DNA from: Diphasiastrum complanatum
Taxonomy: Eukaryota; Streptophyta; Lycopodiopsida; Lycopodiales; Lycopodiaceae
Reading direction: 5' to 3'
Length of the DNA: 64,000 bases
NCBI GenBank assembly: GCA_029204225.1
Contig: CM055100.1
Span: 49,523,083-49,587,082 of the forward strand
A program made the position numbers and the translations under genes. Positions 1 through 11,604 of the stretch are shown piece after piece. A model generated the notes under the pieces. It searched no databases, was not told the origin of the DNA, and saw nothing but the letters and a program-made list of their open reading frames with translations. The stretch's first letter is position 1, and each line of letters opens with the position of its first letter.

Positions 1-1346
1 AATCTCTGAGTGGAGAAGCAACTTAATGCTAGCATCAAAGTGTTAAGATGTGATAATGGAGGAGAGTACATTTCCAATAGCATGAGAGATTTTTGTGAGG
101 CTAATGGTATTAAGAGAGAATTCACATTTACTTACAACCCCCAACGACATGGCATGGCTGAGGGAAAGAATAGATCTTTGTGTGAATGTGCTAAATCTTT
201 GAGATTAGATGCCTCTCTACCCATTTCTTTTTGGGGAGAAGCTATTACATGTGCAGATTTTTTAAGTAATAGGCTTCCTAATAGTGCCATTGGTGGAATC
301 ACAACATTTGAAGCTTTGTATGGCAAAATCCCAAATTTGAAAGATTTGAAAGTCTTTGGATATATTTGTTATGTCCATATTCCTTTAGAAGTAAGGAAGA
401 AAGAAGATGCCACTTTATTTAAAGGCATTTTTGTTGGCTATAGTCATTGTAGCAAGGGATATATGATTTATGATTCTATTTCTAAGAAAGTTAAAGTAAG
501 TAGAGATTTACTCTTTGATGAATCTCATTATGCCAAAGTGAATGAGAGCTCATCTTACTCACATGTTTTCAAAGATCTTGCAAAGACCGAGGAGGAGCTT
601 CAAGATGATGAAGACTTTGAGGATTTATCTCAAGATCCAAGAAGGCCAAGGAGGTCTACAAGGCACAAGGCCGAGCCATCTAGGCTCACCTATATTGAGA
701 AGGGCAAGCAAAGGGAAGACACTCATCCTATTACTTCCTACAATTTCTTAACTACTATGCTTGAAGAGCCATCTTGTTTTGAAGATGATATTAAGTCACA
801 ATCTTGGAAAAATGCTATGCACATTGAGTTTGATGCTTTGATGGAAAATCAAATTTGGGAACTTGTGAATCTTCCATATGGAAAGAAACCACTATTTTGT
901 AAGTGGATTTATAGATTGAAGTACAATAAAGATGGATCCATTAATAAGTACAAAGCAAGACTTGTAGCAAAAGGTTTTTTGCAAACTAAAGGCATAGATT
1001 ACAATGAGACTTTTGCTCCTATTGCTAAGCTTGTCAATATAAGGATGATCATTTGTCTTGCTACTTTTAAATGAGAGCTTTTCCAACTTGATGTGACTAA
1101 TGCTTTCCTAAATGAATTCTTGGAAGAAGAGATCTACATGTTGCAACCCGAGGGCTTCATCAAGGAAGGAGATGAAGACAAAGTTTGCTACTTGAAGAAG
1201 AGTCTTTATGGACTCAAGCAAGCACCTAGAGCTTGGTACTACCTTTATTGTATTGGTTTTGTGATAAGCTCTTATGAGCCTTCATTGTATGTCAAATGTA
1301 ATGATGGCAAGATCATTATTTTGGTTTTGTATGGTGATGATATTAT
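1..1346 (+). pseudogene. CopA: Ty1/copia pol relic (integrase to reverse transcriptase), 5' part
   Basis: Copia polyprotein fragment open at the window edge. The integrase core is visible from residue ~12 of the frame at position 10 (VLRCDNGGEY, the second Asp of the DDE triad, then a degraded AERKN-like motif reading AEGKN). The copia reverse transcriptase follows: WKNAMHIEFDAL, KPLFCKWIYRLK, KARLVAKGF, LYGLKQAPRAWY. A TGA at 1072-1074 replaces the conserved Trp before ELFQLDV, so the frame breaks there and resumes. About five residues are missing after APRAWY, and the catalytic YVDD box reads YGDD. The frame is cut at 1346 by element CopB and resumes at 4096 (ILTRNDL). It is a dead copy. 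Confidence 0.93.
1342..1346. repeat. Target-site duplication ATTAT, left copy (CopB)
   Basis: ATTAT lies immediately before the TGTTAG start of the CopB 5' LTR and recurs at 4091-4095 immediately after the CA end of its 3' LTR. Removing the insert and one copy rejoins the CopA frame exactly (DDII then LTRND), which confirms the boundary. Confidence 0.93.
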
Positions 1347-1947
1347 TGTTAGATTTCTTATGCTCAGTCTTAAACAAATCGTTCAAATAATGAGCATCCT
1401 GAAAAACCTGAAGGTCTTCACATTTTCACTTTGAGATTTTTATGACTTAGAAATCAGTTTTAAGGCACCTTCGCCTTTTTTGCTTTTTTTCTCTCCTTAG
1501 CGAAAAATGCGACACTCTGGCCAAGTGGCCAGAATAACTTAGAAATCAGTTTTTAAGAAACCTTTGCCTTTTTCACTTTTTTAGTTGACCGACTTTCCCA
1601 ATGGATGAGTAACCCTAAAACAGCTGGACAAACAAATATCTCAAAGGCGGTTGATAGCTACCAACTTTTGTACATATGCAAAGACTGGCATAAATAGCCT
1701 TATCAAAGGATCTATAGCCAGCGTTATCATGCTCAGCAAGCTGAAGTTATTACTTCAAGCCATTGTACTCACTGTTGATATTTTATCAAAGTACAATTTT
1801 TTCTCACTACTGCATCGTTCATTTGCACAAACTGTATGAATTCTTCTACTTGAATATTTTGCTGCTAATTGTTGTGTTTCCGTTCCTACATGCCTATGCT
1901 CTGAGCAACCAAGCCTCTGCTGCACTCACTACCATTGTCTTACGACA
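1347..1947 (+). repeat. CopB 5' LTR (601 bp)
   Basis: Starts TGTTAGATTTC right after the target duplication and ends TTACGACA directly before the primer site. Its last ~174 bp, from TTGATATTTTATCAAA at about 1774, match 3918-4090 with scattered substitutions, identifying the latter as the remaining 3' LTR. Confidence 0.9.
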
Positions 1948-1959
1948 TGGTATCAGGGC
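1948..1959 (+). other. CopB primer-binding site
   Basis: TGGTATCAGGGC, one mismatch from TGGTATCAGAGC, the initiator-Met tRNA complement used by many plant copia elements. It starts at the base after the LTR. Confidence 0.88.
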
Positions 1960-2090
1960 AGACATTTCAGTAATCTGCATTTTTACTACGGATTATCAGT
2001 CTTGTTTCTATCAAGAAGTCTTTCTAGCAAATGCGCAACCAACAATATTCTGACAGTCATTGTTTCTACCAACGATCTTGTTCAACCAGA

Positions 2091-2580
2091 ATGGATCCAT
2101 CATCCAGTTCATCTCTCATTGACAAACTCGATGGAGATAACTACCATCTCTAGAAATTCAAGATGAAGGTTATACTTCTAGCCAAAGAACTGTGGAACAT
2201 CGTTGATGGCACAGAGTGGAGACGTCATCACCAGGTGGAGATTGAGAGATGGAAAAGCATTTGCCATGATCACCCTCAATATCAAGGACACTCAGATCAG
2301 CCACATACGTGCTCCTCAGACAACTAAGGATGCATGGAACATCCTAGCAACTCTCTATAACATTAGAGACGTTACATCCAAGCTCCATCTGAGGAAGAAA
2401 TTTTTCAACCTCAAAAAGTCTGAAGCAGGTAGTGTTTTGAGTCACCTCAACACTATCAAAAATCTTATGGAGCAAATGACTGCAATAGGCTCAGTCATAG
2501 AAGATTCTGATGCACTCATGACTCTATTATCGAGTCTACCTGAAGCCTACAAAAATTGGGTAATGGCAATTTCTACCTAG
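2091..2580 (+). pseudogene. CopB gag (UBN2-type) remnant
   Basis: The first ATG after the primer site, at 2091, gives an N-terminus (LIDKLDGDNYHL) typical of copia Gag, but a TAG stands where WKFKMK would normally follow. A one-base shift near 2200 moves the frame to 2203-2580, which reads KAFAMITLNIKD, TTKDAWNILATLY and LHLRKKFFNLKK, all usual UBN2-family Gag motifs. It ends at a stop after MAIST. The nucleocapsid zinc knuckle and protease are deleted. Family assignment rests on motif order, and the copy is non-functional. Confidence 0.85.
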
Positions 2581-2640
2581 GAGCACCCAGTTCATACATC
2601 CAAGGTCTTGCTTGATCTTGTACACACAATGACATTTGCA

Positions 2641-3913
2641 ACCCGATGCAGACTAGTTCCACTGGGAGAGCTCTCTATTTCGTAACCTTCATCGATGACT
2701 TTTCTCAAAGAACTGCTACCTCTTTATGAAGAACAAATCCGAGGCATTCAAGTTCTTCATATAGTTCAAGGCATTTGTAGAAAACCAAACCCAGAGGAAT
2801 TTCAAAACTCTACACACAGATGGAAGGAGAGAGTACATCTCCATAGAATTCAAGGAGTTCTGTAAGGCCAATGGGATACTTTAACAATTCACAACCAGCT
2901 ACTCACCTTAGTCCACTGGTGTAGCTGAGCGGAAGAACCAGACACTCATCAAAAGTGCCAAGAGCATGATGGCCCATGCCTCTCTTCCAAAGAAGTTCTG
3001 GGCAGAAGCTGTTACTACAACTGCCTACTTACAGAATCGATCCATCACCAAAGCCTTGAATGGCAAGACATCTTATGAGGTGTGGATAGGATCAAAACCA
3101 TCACTCAAACATATTCGAGTGTTTGGATGCATAGCTTTCATTCAGATCCTTGAGGATCTAACAAAAAGCTAGATGACAAGAACAGAAAATGATCTTCATC
3201 GGCTATTTCCAAAATCACAAAGCATACAAGCTCTACAATTTGGATACCGAGAAGGCATTCACCAGTAGAGATGTCATTTTTGTGGAAGTCTAGTTCCTCG
3301 ACCACAAAGGGAAAGTTGCTGATAATTCTGACTCACGGATCGAGCAACCAGTCAATTCCAATCTAGAGATTCAACTGTAGAATCTTGATGCTGACTTAGA
3401 CGATGAGTCAGAACCTCAACAAGTCAACCCACATCAGAGGACCAAAGTTCAATCCAAGAGGTCGAATAGGTCCAGACAGCCTCCATCCATATTTATGGAT
3501 GATCCGGCCTGCTACTTCATGCATGAACCAAACACAGTTGCTGAGGTGATGTCTACTCCTGATGTTGACCAGTGGAAAGCAACAATGGACACCGAATTCA
3601 ATTCTCTTACGGAGAATCAAACATGGACAGTCACTGAGCTGCCAAAGGATCAGAAACCAATTCCATGCAAATGGATATTCAAGGCAAAGTACAATGCTGA
3701 AGAAAGACTAAATCGTGACAAGGCTAGGCTAGTAGCCAAAGGCCTTTCCCATATTCCAGATCTGGATTATTCAGAAATCTTCAGCCCAATCCTCAAGCAT
3801 ACTTTGATCCACCTACTCCTCTCTGTTGCAGCTGCAGTAGATCTCGAAGTTCCTCAGATGGATGTCTAGACTACTTTCCTCAATGGAACCATCGAAGAGA
3901 AAATCTATATGAC
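2641..3913 (+). pseudogene. CopB integrase and reverse transcriptase remnant
   Basis: Integrase core: YFVTFIDDFS near 2677, KTLHTDG near 2805 and GVAERKNQTLIKSAKSMM near 2920, then the copia-typical KKFWAEAVTTTAYLQNR and HIRVFGC. The linker and RT start near 3495 (WKATMDTEFNSL, PIPCKWIFKAKYN, KARLVAKGL, VPQMDV), then a TAG at 3867-3869 and TTFLNGTIEEKIYM. The sequence then jumps into the middle of the 3' LTR, so the YVDD motif and RNase H are absent. At least four stops or shifts interrupt it. Confidence 0.88.
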
Positions 3914-3914
3914 A

Positions 3915-4090
3915 CTATTGATATTTTATCAAAAAACAATTTTTCCTCACTACTGTGTCGTTCATTTGCGCAAACTATATGAATTCTTCTACTTGAATAT
4001 TTTGCTGCTAACTATTGTGTCTCTGTTCCTACACACCTACGCTCTGAGCAACCGAGCCTCTGTTGCGCTCACGACCACCGTTTTATGACA
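3915..4090 (+). repeat. CopB 3' LTR, 5'-truncated
   Basis: Matches the last ~174 bp of the 5' LTR and ends TTTTATGACA, followed by the ATTAT target duplication. The first ~425 bp were lost in a deletion that fused RT coding sequence to mid-LTR. Confidence 0.88.
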
Positions 4091-4622
4091 ATTATTCTCA
4101 CAAGAAATGATCTTAATGACATAAGAGATGCAAGTTAGCTTTGTATAGTGAATTCAAGATGGCAGATCTAGACTTCTTAAGTTTATACTTGGAAGAGAAG
4201 TATCTAGAAGTAGTGATTTTACTTTCATTAGTCAATCAAAGTATGCTACTTCCATTTTAAAAAAGTTTGGAATGAAAGATTGTAAAGGGATTGACACCCC
4301 TATGGAGCAAGTTGAGTCAATATATGCAAGGTCCTTTAGTATGTCCTTATGGGCTCCTTGATCTATTTGAAAATCACTAGACTTCATCTAAACTTTAGCG
4401 TAAGCAAGTTGAGTCAATATATGCAAGGTCCTTTAGTATGTCATTGGAAAAGTGCCAAAAGAGTGCTTAGATACATCTTATCTACTAGAAATTTTGGCAA
4501 TATCTATCAAGGGACTAATTTGTACTTGAGAGCATACTCAAACTCGGACTTTGCAGGTGATAAGATGGATAGAAAATCCATAAGTGCCTTTGCTACATTC
4601 CTATGTGGAGGAGTTATATCTT
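4091..4622 (+). pseudogene. CopA: RT C-terminus and RNase H part
   Basis: Continues CopA after the CopB insertion (ILTRNDLNDI). Recognisable pieces are FISQSKYATSILKKFGMKDCKGIDTPME (given by position: about 4213-4305), GSLIYLKITR, LNFSVSKLSQYMQGP, AKRVLRYI and the RNase H segment SNSDFAGDKMDRKSIS (canonical SDSDWAGD...). Many stops are present. A ~38-bp segment starting CAAGTTGAGTCAATATATGC occurs at 4309 and again at 4403, with the second copy in the correct coding context, so the first is a misplaced duplicate. The frame ends at 4622, where the CopC LTR begins. Confidence 0.9.
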
Positions 4623-4986
<364 letters not shown>

Positions 4987-5001
4987 TGGTATCAGAGCTC
5001 C
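4987..5001 (+). other. CopC primer-binding site
   Basis: TGGTATCAGAGCTCC, an exact match over the first 12 bases to the copia tRNA-iMet primer site, adjoining the CA end of the LTR. Confidence 0.9.
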
Positions 5002-5640
5002 ACAGTGCCTGCTCGTTGGAATATTTGGCTTGTCATAGGCTCTGGAATGAAGTGAGAAATTCCTTCATAGGGAGTGAAAGTCAAGAGAGACAAAGAGTGG
5101 GAGGAAAAGCCTTTTTTGGCTATTTTGCAGGTGTTAAAGCACAAAAGTCTTCAATGGGGAACATAACATTAGTCTTGGAGGCATTAGAAAGCCAAGGCAG
5201 CAACAAATAGATCTGAAATCTATTTAACATTGGCAAACTATGAGCCTTAGCTGGATTTTTTTACAATTATTTTCGAAATTTTTCAGACTTTTGGAAGTTG
5301 AAAATTGTTGTTTCTCAGCAGAAATCATTGAAACAAGCTACGTTGAGTTTGTATTTAGTAGAGCAACTTCATCTACAACATCTTACAAAATCAAAAAGGG
5401 TTGAATGTGGAGAAAAATTCAACTTCAACAAAAATTGGTCTGAAAACATTGTTTCTGAAAAGTTTATCAAGAAACTCGAATTCTTGATCATCTGAAGTGT
5501 GGCAAATCACTGTATTCAACTTACAGGAGGGCAACCTAGGAGAAATAGTCATCTTGAAGAAGTACTGAGCAAGTTGTGTGAAAAGCTATAAAGAAGACAA
5601 ATCTGCCAAAAACTACATTCTATTGGAAAAACGTGCAGGG
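5002..5640 (+). mobile_element. CopC internal remnant, no recognisable coding
   Basis: Sequence downstream of the primer site. Short frames exist (to 5210 and 5298-5495) but show no Gag, protease, integrase or RT motif. It may be the leader of a decayed or non-autonomous element. The right end is not determined. Confidence 0.4.
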
Positions 5641-5820
5641 TGCACCATTGGAGGCGAGTTTTTCATGGTGGGACGCGATCTGAGGATGCTCAAACAACAT
5701 CAAATTTGCTGAGAAATGGTGGTAAAGACTACATTTGACTCCACGGTTGCCATTTGGAGGCGAGTTTTTCATGGTGGGACGCGATCTAAGGACGCTCAAA
5801 CAACATCAAATTTGCTGAAG
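5641..5820. repeat. Tandem duplication, ~68-bp unit, 106-bp period
   Basis: The segment starting TTGGAGGCGAGTTTTTCATG occurs at about 5649 and about 5755. The copies run about 68 bp with two or three differences and end at TCAAATTTGCTGA. Confidence 0.9.
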
Positions 5821-5989
5821 CACTATTATAAAAGAGACTTTTTTTTAATAATCATAGGTTGGGTGGGACATAAGATTAACCTTTCTTTTTTAGATGTTGT
5901 GCAGAATAATGACCATTTTAACCATGTTGATGGAGTCGTCAATAGTGCCAGTACTTTTATACTAATACTAGTTAAAGTATGTTAAGTGC

Positions 5990-8720
5990 TTAGATTCTTA
6001 AAGAAATATTTTGAGTGTTGTGATTACCGGAAAAATATGCTCCCTAAATTCATTGGCTTAGAAGACAAAGGGTTTTTTAGAAGTTTTGTAAACTTCTATA
6101 CATAAACATTGTATACTAAAAAATATAGCTAATTTTAAGTTGAAATATTTTATATATTTCATGTTTGACATTTTGGTATTTCAAGTTACCACATTCAATA
6201 CACTTTTTAGAAAAGAGTATGTGCACAACAATGATTTATAGTGTAGTCTCTAGTGAGGTAAGTACTATCATGTTTGTTAAAGTGGCTAATGATTGATGTT
6301 GACACTTTTGGTTTTAATAGTCAAGGATATTCCATTCTAATTAAAAACCTTTATATTAAAGGATACTTTAAGTGCTTGTAAAAAGAACCAAAATAAGACA
6401 TCTAAAGACAGAGAATTTATTGACGAGATTATTTGCATAGTGTCATGAAATAGACAAAAGCAAGTTTCTAGTTCGATTGTCCAAAACATACAAAAAGATT
6501 TTTGAATACTTCTATTCTTGGATTCTTGAATATATTGACTTGTTTTCCCATCAAGCTATCATAAACTAGAATTTTTTGATGAAGTTGATATGGTTAAGTT
6601 AAATAGTGATATAAAAGGTGCTAATGCAATAATTTATTGATGGGCTATCACTAATAAAAGAGTTTATTAGATTTGAAATGCAAAAAACATAGGAATGAAA
6701 GGAAAAAGTCTGACAAATATGTGGCTTACAATGATTTCATATTGTGACTTTATAAAGGACTTTCATAATATGGTAAAATTGTATTGTTGCAATGTGGTAG
6801 TACTATTGTATGTGTGTGAAGGTATTTAGCATTGAAATTGTTCTGAAAGATAAGTTGTAAAATTCTTTGCTCAAACACATAGACCTTTTGTTGTAATATT
6901 CCAAGGGCCATCAACATTTGAATTGATGGATTTATCTCATGCCATCAAATTGTTGAACCTTGTAAGTTCTCAAAACTTTGATCCTTCTACCAAGTAAATT
7001 TTCGAGTAGATTCTTAAATTCTATATAGTCAATTGTCTATGATTTGTGCTTCAAAATCCAATACTTTCTAGACTATCATGAATGACCTTGTTAATGACCA
7101 GTTTTTCAAATTTACTTTAGCCAAGGATAATCAAGTAGAATACATTTTTTTTAGCATTGTGAAAATTAGTATGAAATAGAAGTTATAAATTTCAGATTGT
7201 TTATGGATTTTTTTTCTTTGTGAATATAGTTGACAATGAAGTAGATATCAATTGTTGAATACTATTGATTTTATTTTCTATTTTTTATTGAAAGAAAGTT
7301 TGATCAATCTAAAGACCAATGTTCAAGACAACAATATCAACACAAATATGACTTGCAAACTTTTGTTTCAAATTTGAATGATAATGAAATAGAATACAAT
7401 TTGTTGTATCTTAATACTAAGGTTGTACCAAAATGTGCACAAAAGTGTGCATTGCAAGCACTATTGTACAAATCCACCACAAATGTTTAATTGTAAACAT
7501 ATTCTTTGTATATACATTTATCAATTGAAAATTTGAGCCAATGAGTTTGACCAGGTTTCAAAAAAGATTTGATGCATCAAACATGAGAAGATATTGGTCA
7601 AATTTTCAAATGTGAATTTATAAATTCAATCAAATCATTTGGATTAGGAGTAGCTACTTTGCACTATTTATATTTGTTGGGCATGTGGCGGAACAACATC
7701 TTTCACTAGCAGGTGGTTGAGACTCTTTGCAAAGAGAAGTAACACTATATTTTTATTTGGTCCTATCTTATCTACCTCCTAAATCTCATCCGACAAAACT
7801 AAAATACCAATTAATCACATTTTAATTTTTTTTTCTTAAACTAAAATCCATGTCTGCACTTTTGGACAACACTTACACTAGCCACTATCACTAAATAAAT
7901 CTAAGACCTGTGAAAACATCTCATGAATCAATCTAATCACAAGTTATTGTGGCTTTTGGTATGGACAAACCACAAAATCAATTATCAGCCTCTTTAACTT
8001 CTTTGTCATTATCGATTAATCAAAATATTTTCAAAATCGATTTATTAGATAGTGCTTTAATGAAGTATCGACCTCTTTCCATCAATTAAAGAATATTTGA
8101 TGGCTAGATATTCTACCATATTATGGAGGTGAGCACCATCACAATTTCTAACATATGGTTTATATCACAAAATTTGAGAACATGAGTTAGAGTAACAAAT
8201 AAACACAATTTTATTTGAAAAGTGAAATTAAATTACATATGAAAATACCAAAATCTTTACTCATAAAATAAATTTTTCAATGCCAAAATCAAAGACCTTG
8301 AGTAGGGCCTTATGCACACCTACTTATTGCCAATTGGAATAAAATATCATAATTCTCCAAAGTGGAGTCATAGTGACATCCAAGAAATATACAACTACAT
8401 CCTTGACCTCTATGTATTTGGAAGGTCTCTTGTCATTCAAAGACCCTCTTAGCTTGAACCCCTAAGGAATGTCTATGATGCAAAAGGTGTAAGGTTTTCA
8501 TTTAACAAACTTGGTAGTCTCTTTTGCATCGCCTTGTTGAACATTGTAGTGGTAGGGTTGGTCATATTTGAAAACGTAAGTCCCCTTGGATCATCTTCAA
8601 CAACAACATTTCCACTCCGTTGAAGCTCCCACTGCCACTTCTCTATCTTGGTTAGCCACTCTTTTTATCTTCATTATTATGTGAGGAGTAAAATATTATG
8701 GATGTTTAGCAACTATATAT
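5990..8720. other. AT-rich stretch without recognisable genes
   Basis: No frame above 60 codons and no transposon, LTR or RNA signature on either strand. It is consistent with old, decayed repeat DNA. Confidence 0.7.
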
Positions 8721-9330
8721 TGTTATGTCCATGTCCAATTTAGAGGATTCGGAATCATCTTTGACGTGGATGTTTGAAATTCCATTGTACGAGTTTATAC
8801 TAGGCCAAAAATGTAATTACTTGTGAGGACCCAAGCATACCCATAGGACATGTGGAGCTAGTGCATGGACTTTGACGGCTATATATGCATGTAAAGGAGA
8901 TCAAAAGCTATTGGATGAGAATTGAAATCTTATAGGGGATATTCATAGGCCCCAAGTGCTTATATATACTTATAGGAACTCGCCCTCCTCCCTACTTATT
9001 TTCTAGTTTTTGATTGTTGGAATCCTTTGCTCTCTTGTATTCAGTCATCATAGCTCGGGGGAGAAGCTCATTGGGATTCAACTCTTGGCTTCCATTTGGT
9101 TGGGTGGTTTGGCTCCATAGCAATATTGGAGGAATTACCTCTATTTGAAGCCCTAATGCACCCAATTTGGTGGTGGGAGTCTTAGTGTAAGAGGAAGCAC
9201 CTCCAAGATTTTATCTACAAGACACACACAAAGGAATAATAGTGGATCCAAACCTCCCCAAACCAATGAGAAGCTACTGATCAATCTCCAATAGCATCAA
9301 TCCCATGCCGTAGGATAGGATGCAAGTGTA
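8721..9330 (+). repeat. Diverged Ty3/gypsy LTR related to the GypA 3' LTR
   Basis: Begins TGTTATGTCCATG, as does the GypA 3' LTR at 13604. The two share spaced blocks in the same order: CTTGTGAGG, AACTCGCCCT, a G-rich GGGG(A/C)GAGGCTT-like block and a GGTTTNNCTCCATAG-like block. A TATA-like TATATATACT lies near 8961. The right end is uncertain. It could be the GypA 5' LTR or a separate solo LTR. Confidence 0.6.
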
Positions 9331-9759
9331 AAGAGAGGATCCTGACAATGAAATCACATAACTGGAATGAGATTCAATTCAGAAAGAGATGCTGGCGTTC
9401 ATCTCATTATGTTCAATCATCAAAAATGATGATTCTATTCAAAAAGAGTATAGAAATACAAGCCATTAGATGCTAGAGCACAAGACAATTGCGGATGAAA
9501 CAAGAATTGATGCTTGAAAGCATCTACAGTGTATGTCTATCAATGAATAATACAATTAACATTATCAACACCATCTTCTTCTTTGTAATGTACATTTGTC
9601 CAGATATATATAGAATTGCATAGAGACATTGAGTTGTTCGATGTAGATCTTGGTTGAAGTAGTGGATGTCACCATCCAGGTAATTAGCAAGCGTGGATGT
9701 CACCATCTTGGTAGACGACAGTCGTGGCTGTCACGATTCGGTCAAATGGTGACATAGCT
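9331..9759. other. No recognisable gene
   Basis: No coding or boundary signals beyond a short spurious minus frame at 9524-9706. Short repeats such as GGATGTCACCATC recur at about 9664-9708. Confidence 0.5.
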
Positions 9760-9975
9760 GTAGCCATTGTCAAGGCAGTTGCACAATAGTGGAGGTGGCT
9801 AGTATAGGTGACTAGCTTCATTTTGATTGGTGCCATGTCAATAGTTGAACTTGACAATTAGTCGAGTCGAGTTGATTCAAGTTGAGGTCAAATATGTCGA
9901 GGAGTTCAACTCCTTCGAGTTCGACTCTTTCAACCCTCAACAATTTGACTCGATAGTTTGACTAACCTTTCTTTG
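9760..9975. repeat. Dispersed repeat, inverted copy at 24387-24600
   Basis: About 215 bp with TCGAGTCGAGTTGATTCAAG and CTCAACAATTTGACTCGATAG. The reverse complement matches 24387-24600 over nearly the whole length with indels. It is probably part of an LTR family, since TCGA-rich motifs of the same style occur in the CopD LTRs. Confidence 0.8.
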
Positions 9976-10034
9976 AGTCTCTTGTCTTTATGCAAACTAT
10001 GCGACAAGCAAAACAATTAGAAGTCTATAACAAC

Positions 10035-10774
10035 CATGCTTCCTTCAAATAAAATATTATGTATGAGTTGTTGAAACGAGTATCAATAGCAGAGAAAGAA
10101 GTTATCAGAAAACATTCATTAGCTTAAACACACATAAAAAAATAGAGAATCTATATTAGCTTGTTGTAGTAACAACGATTAGATTATGATCATGTGCATG
10201 AGAATGGTTCACAGTACTGATGCACTATGTGCTGTAATCTTACTATGCTGATTACAAATTCAATAATATCTCTACTTCTAAAATTACTTTCACTCTCTAA
10301 TGATCTCTGATTCTATGGAATCAAATAGTATGATACAATGGAGTTCATGGAGGAACTCTAATTCATGCTTCTGCTGATCTCTGATTGATCTTCGACTCTT
10401 CTCTTCTCATGTTCTTGTTCTCATATTATATATTGATCAACTGATTTATTGTGTATATACATACATCAATTGCGATGGTTGTGAAGATTCTGTAATGGAT
10501 AGAGTAGAGAGAGAGCTTCCTATTGAGTGGTGATAGTCAACATTGAGGGTGTCAAATGAGTCGAGTCCAGTGTTTGCCCTTGAGTCGATGTCGCTGGAGT
10601 CGGAGTCAGGTATGTCGAAGTCGATCATGCTCTGCTCCAAAAGTCGATGTATATATAGATTGTTCGACTTATGTGAGTAAGGTTGCATGTTGTTGTAGAG
10701 AGAGAATATTTACATAGTATAGGAGTACTCAAGTGATAAATTCAAGTGAGTAGGAGTAAAGATTACCTACATCA
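10035..10774 (-). repeat. CopD1 3' LTR (minus strand), left end approximate
   Basis: Resembles the CopD2 LTR at 49502-50366: AACCATGCTTCCTT, CACACATAA...AATAGAGAATCT, GAATGGTTCACAGTA and TGCACTATGTG appear in order. The right end at 10774 abuts CTCCCCCTTAAGC, the reverse complement of the same polypurine tract that precedes the CopD2 LTR. Identity is moderate. Confidence 0.75.
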
Positions 10775-11604
10775 CTCCCCCTTAAGCTTAACTCTTAGGA
10801 TCCTGAATAAAGACTAATAAGATTGCATAAGACAATATGCTTCTCCCTTGACAATGGTTTTATCAAAATATCAGCCAACATACTATCAATATGACAGTAA
10901 CTTAATTTGACAACCTTGTTCAGAACTTTCTTTTTAAGAAAATGAAATTCAATTTTAATGTGTTTAGTTCTAGAGTGAGTTCAGGGGTCTAGAAAAAGAG
11001 CAATGTGGCTATGATTGTTGCGATAGAGTATAGTTGGTCTGAATTGAGGGAACATCAGACCCTGGAGCAAACTTCTGAGCCAGATGACCTCCTTTGTTGT
11101 AGAGGTGGCTACGATGTATTTGGACTCTGTGGAAGACAAAGAAATGCATTTCTACCTTCGACTATTCCATGAGTCTCAGATGGATCCTCTTTCTAGAAAG
11201 CATAAGTAGCCAAAAGTAGATTTTTGTGTGTCTACATCTCCAGCCCAATCAAAGTTGAAATAAACATTAAGAGTTAGAGCATCCTCTATAATTCCATTAC
11301 AACACAGAGCATAGTGCTTCTTGGCTTGAATGTATCTTAGTGCTCTCAATAGAGCTTTCTAGTGAGGTAGGTCGAGATTTGTCATATATTGTGACAGTGC
11401 GTTGATTGTGTAGGCAAGATCGGGTCGAGTGCAGATCATGGCATACATGATCGATAGGAGTATTTTCACATCTCCTTCTTCTCTGCTTCAGTCTTTGGGC
11501 ACATGTCTTTTGATGCTTTGAATCTTGGATCCATAGGTGAGTCAGTTGACTTGTAGTCTTTCATGCCATACCTATAAAGTACAATGGTTAGATACCTTTC
11601 TTGG
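10775..11604 (-). pseudogene. CopD1: copia RT C-terminus and RNase H remnant
   Basis: Minus-strand frames read YRYGMKDYKSTDSPMDPRFK and DMCPKTEAEKKEM (about 11480-11590), then a DWAGD-like RNase H segment and SLSSTES, with THSRTKHIKIE near the LTR. It closely parallels CopD2. The coding part begins abruptly at ~11604, where GypA sequence starts on the other strand, so the 5' half of CopD1 is missing. Many stops are present. Confidence 0.85.

Larger units (their letters stand above)
1347..4090 (+). mobile_element. CopB: Ty1/copia LTR retrotransposon nested in CopA
   Basis: A copia element with TG...CA ends, a 601-bp 5' LTR, a tRNA-iMet-type primer site, gag and pol remnants, a truncated 3' LTR and perfect 5-bp flanking duplications. 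Internal deletions removed the end of gag, the protease and the integrase N-terminus (about 2580-2640), and again the RT C-terminus, RNase H and the first ~425 bp of the 3' LTR (junction near 3915). With several stops and frameshifts it cannot be autonomous. It inserted into the YVDD region of CopA. Confidence 0.92.
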
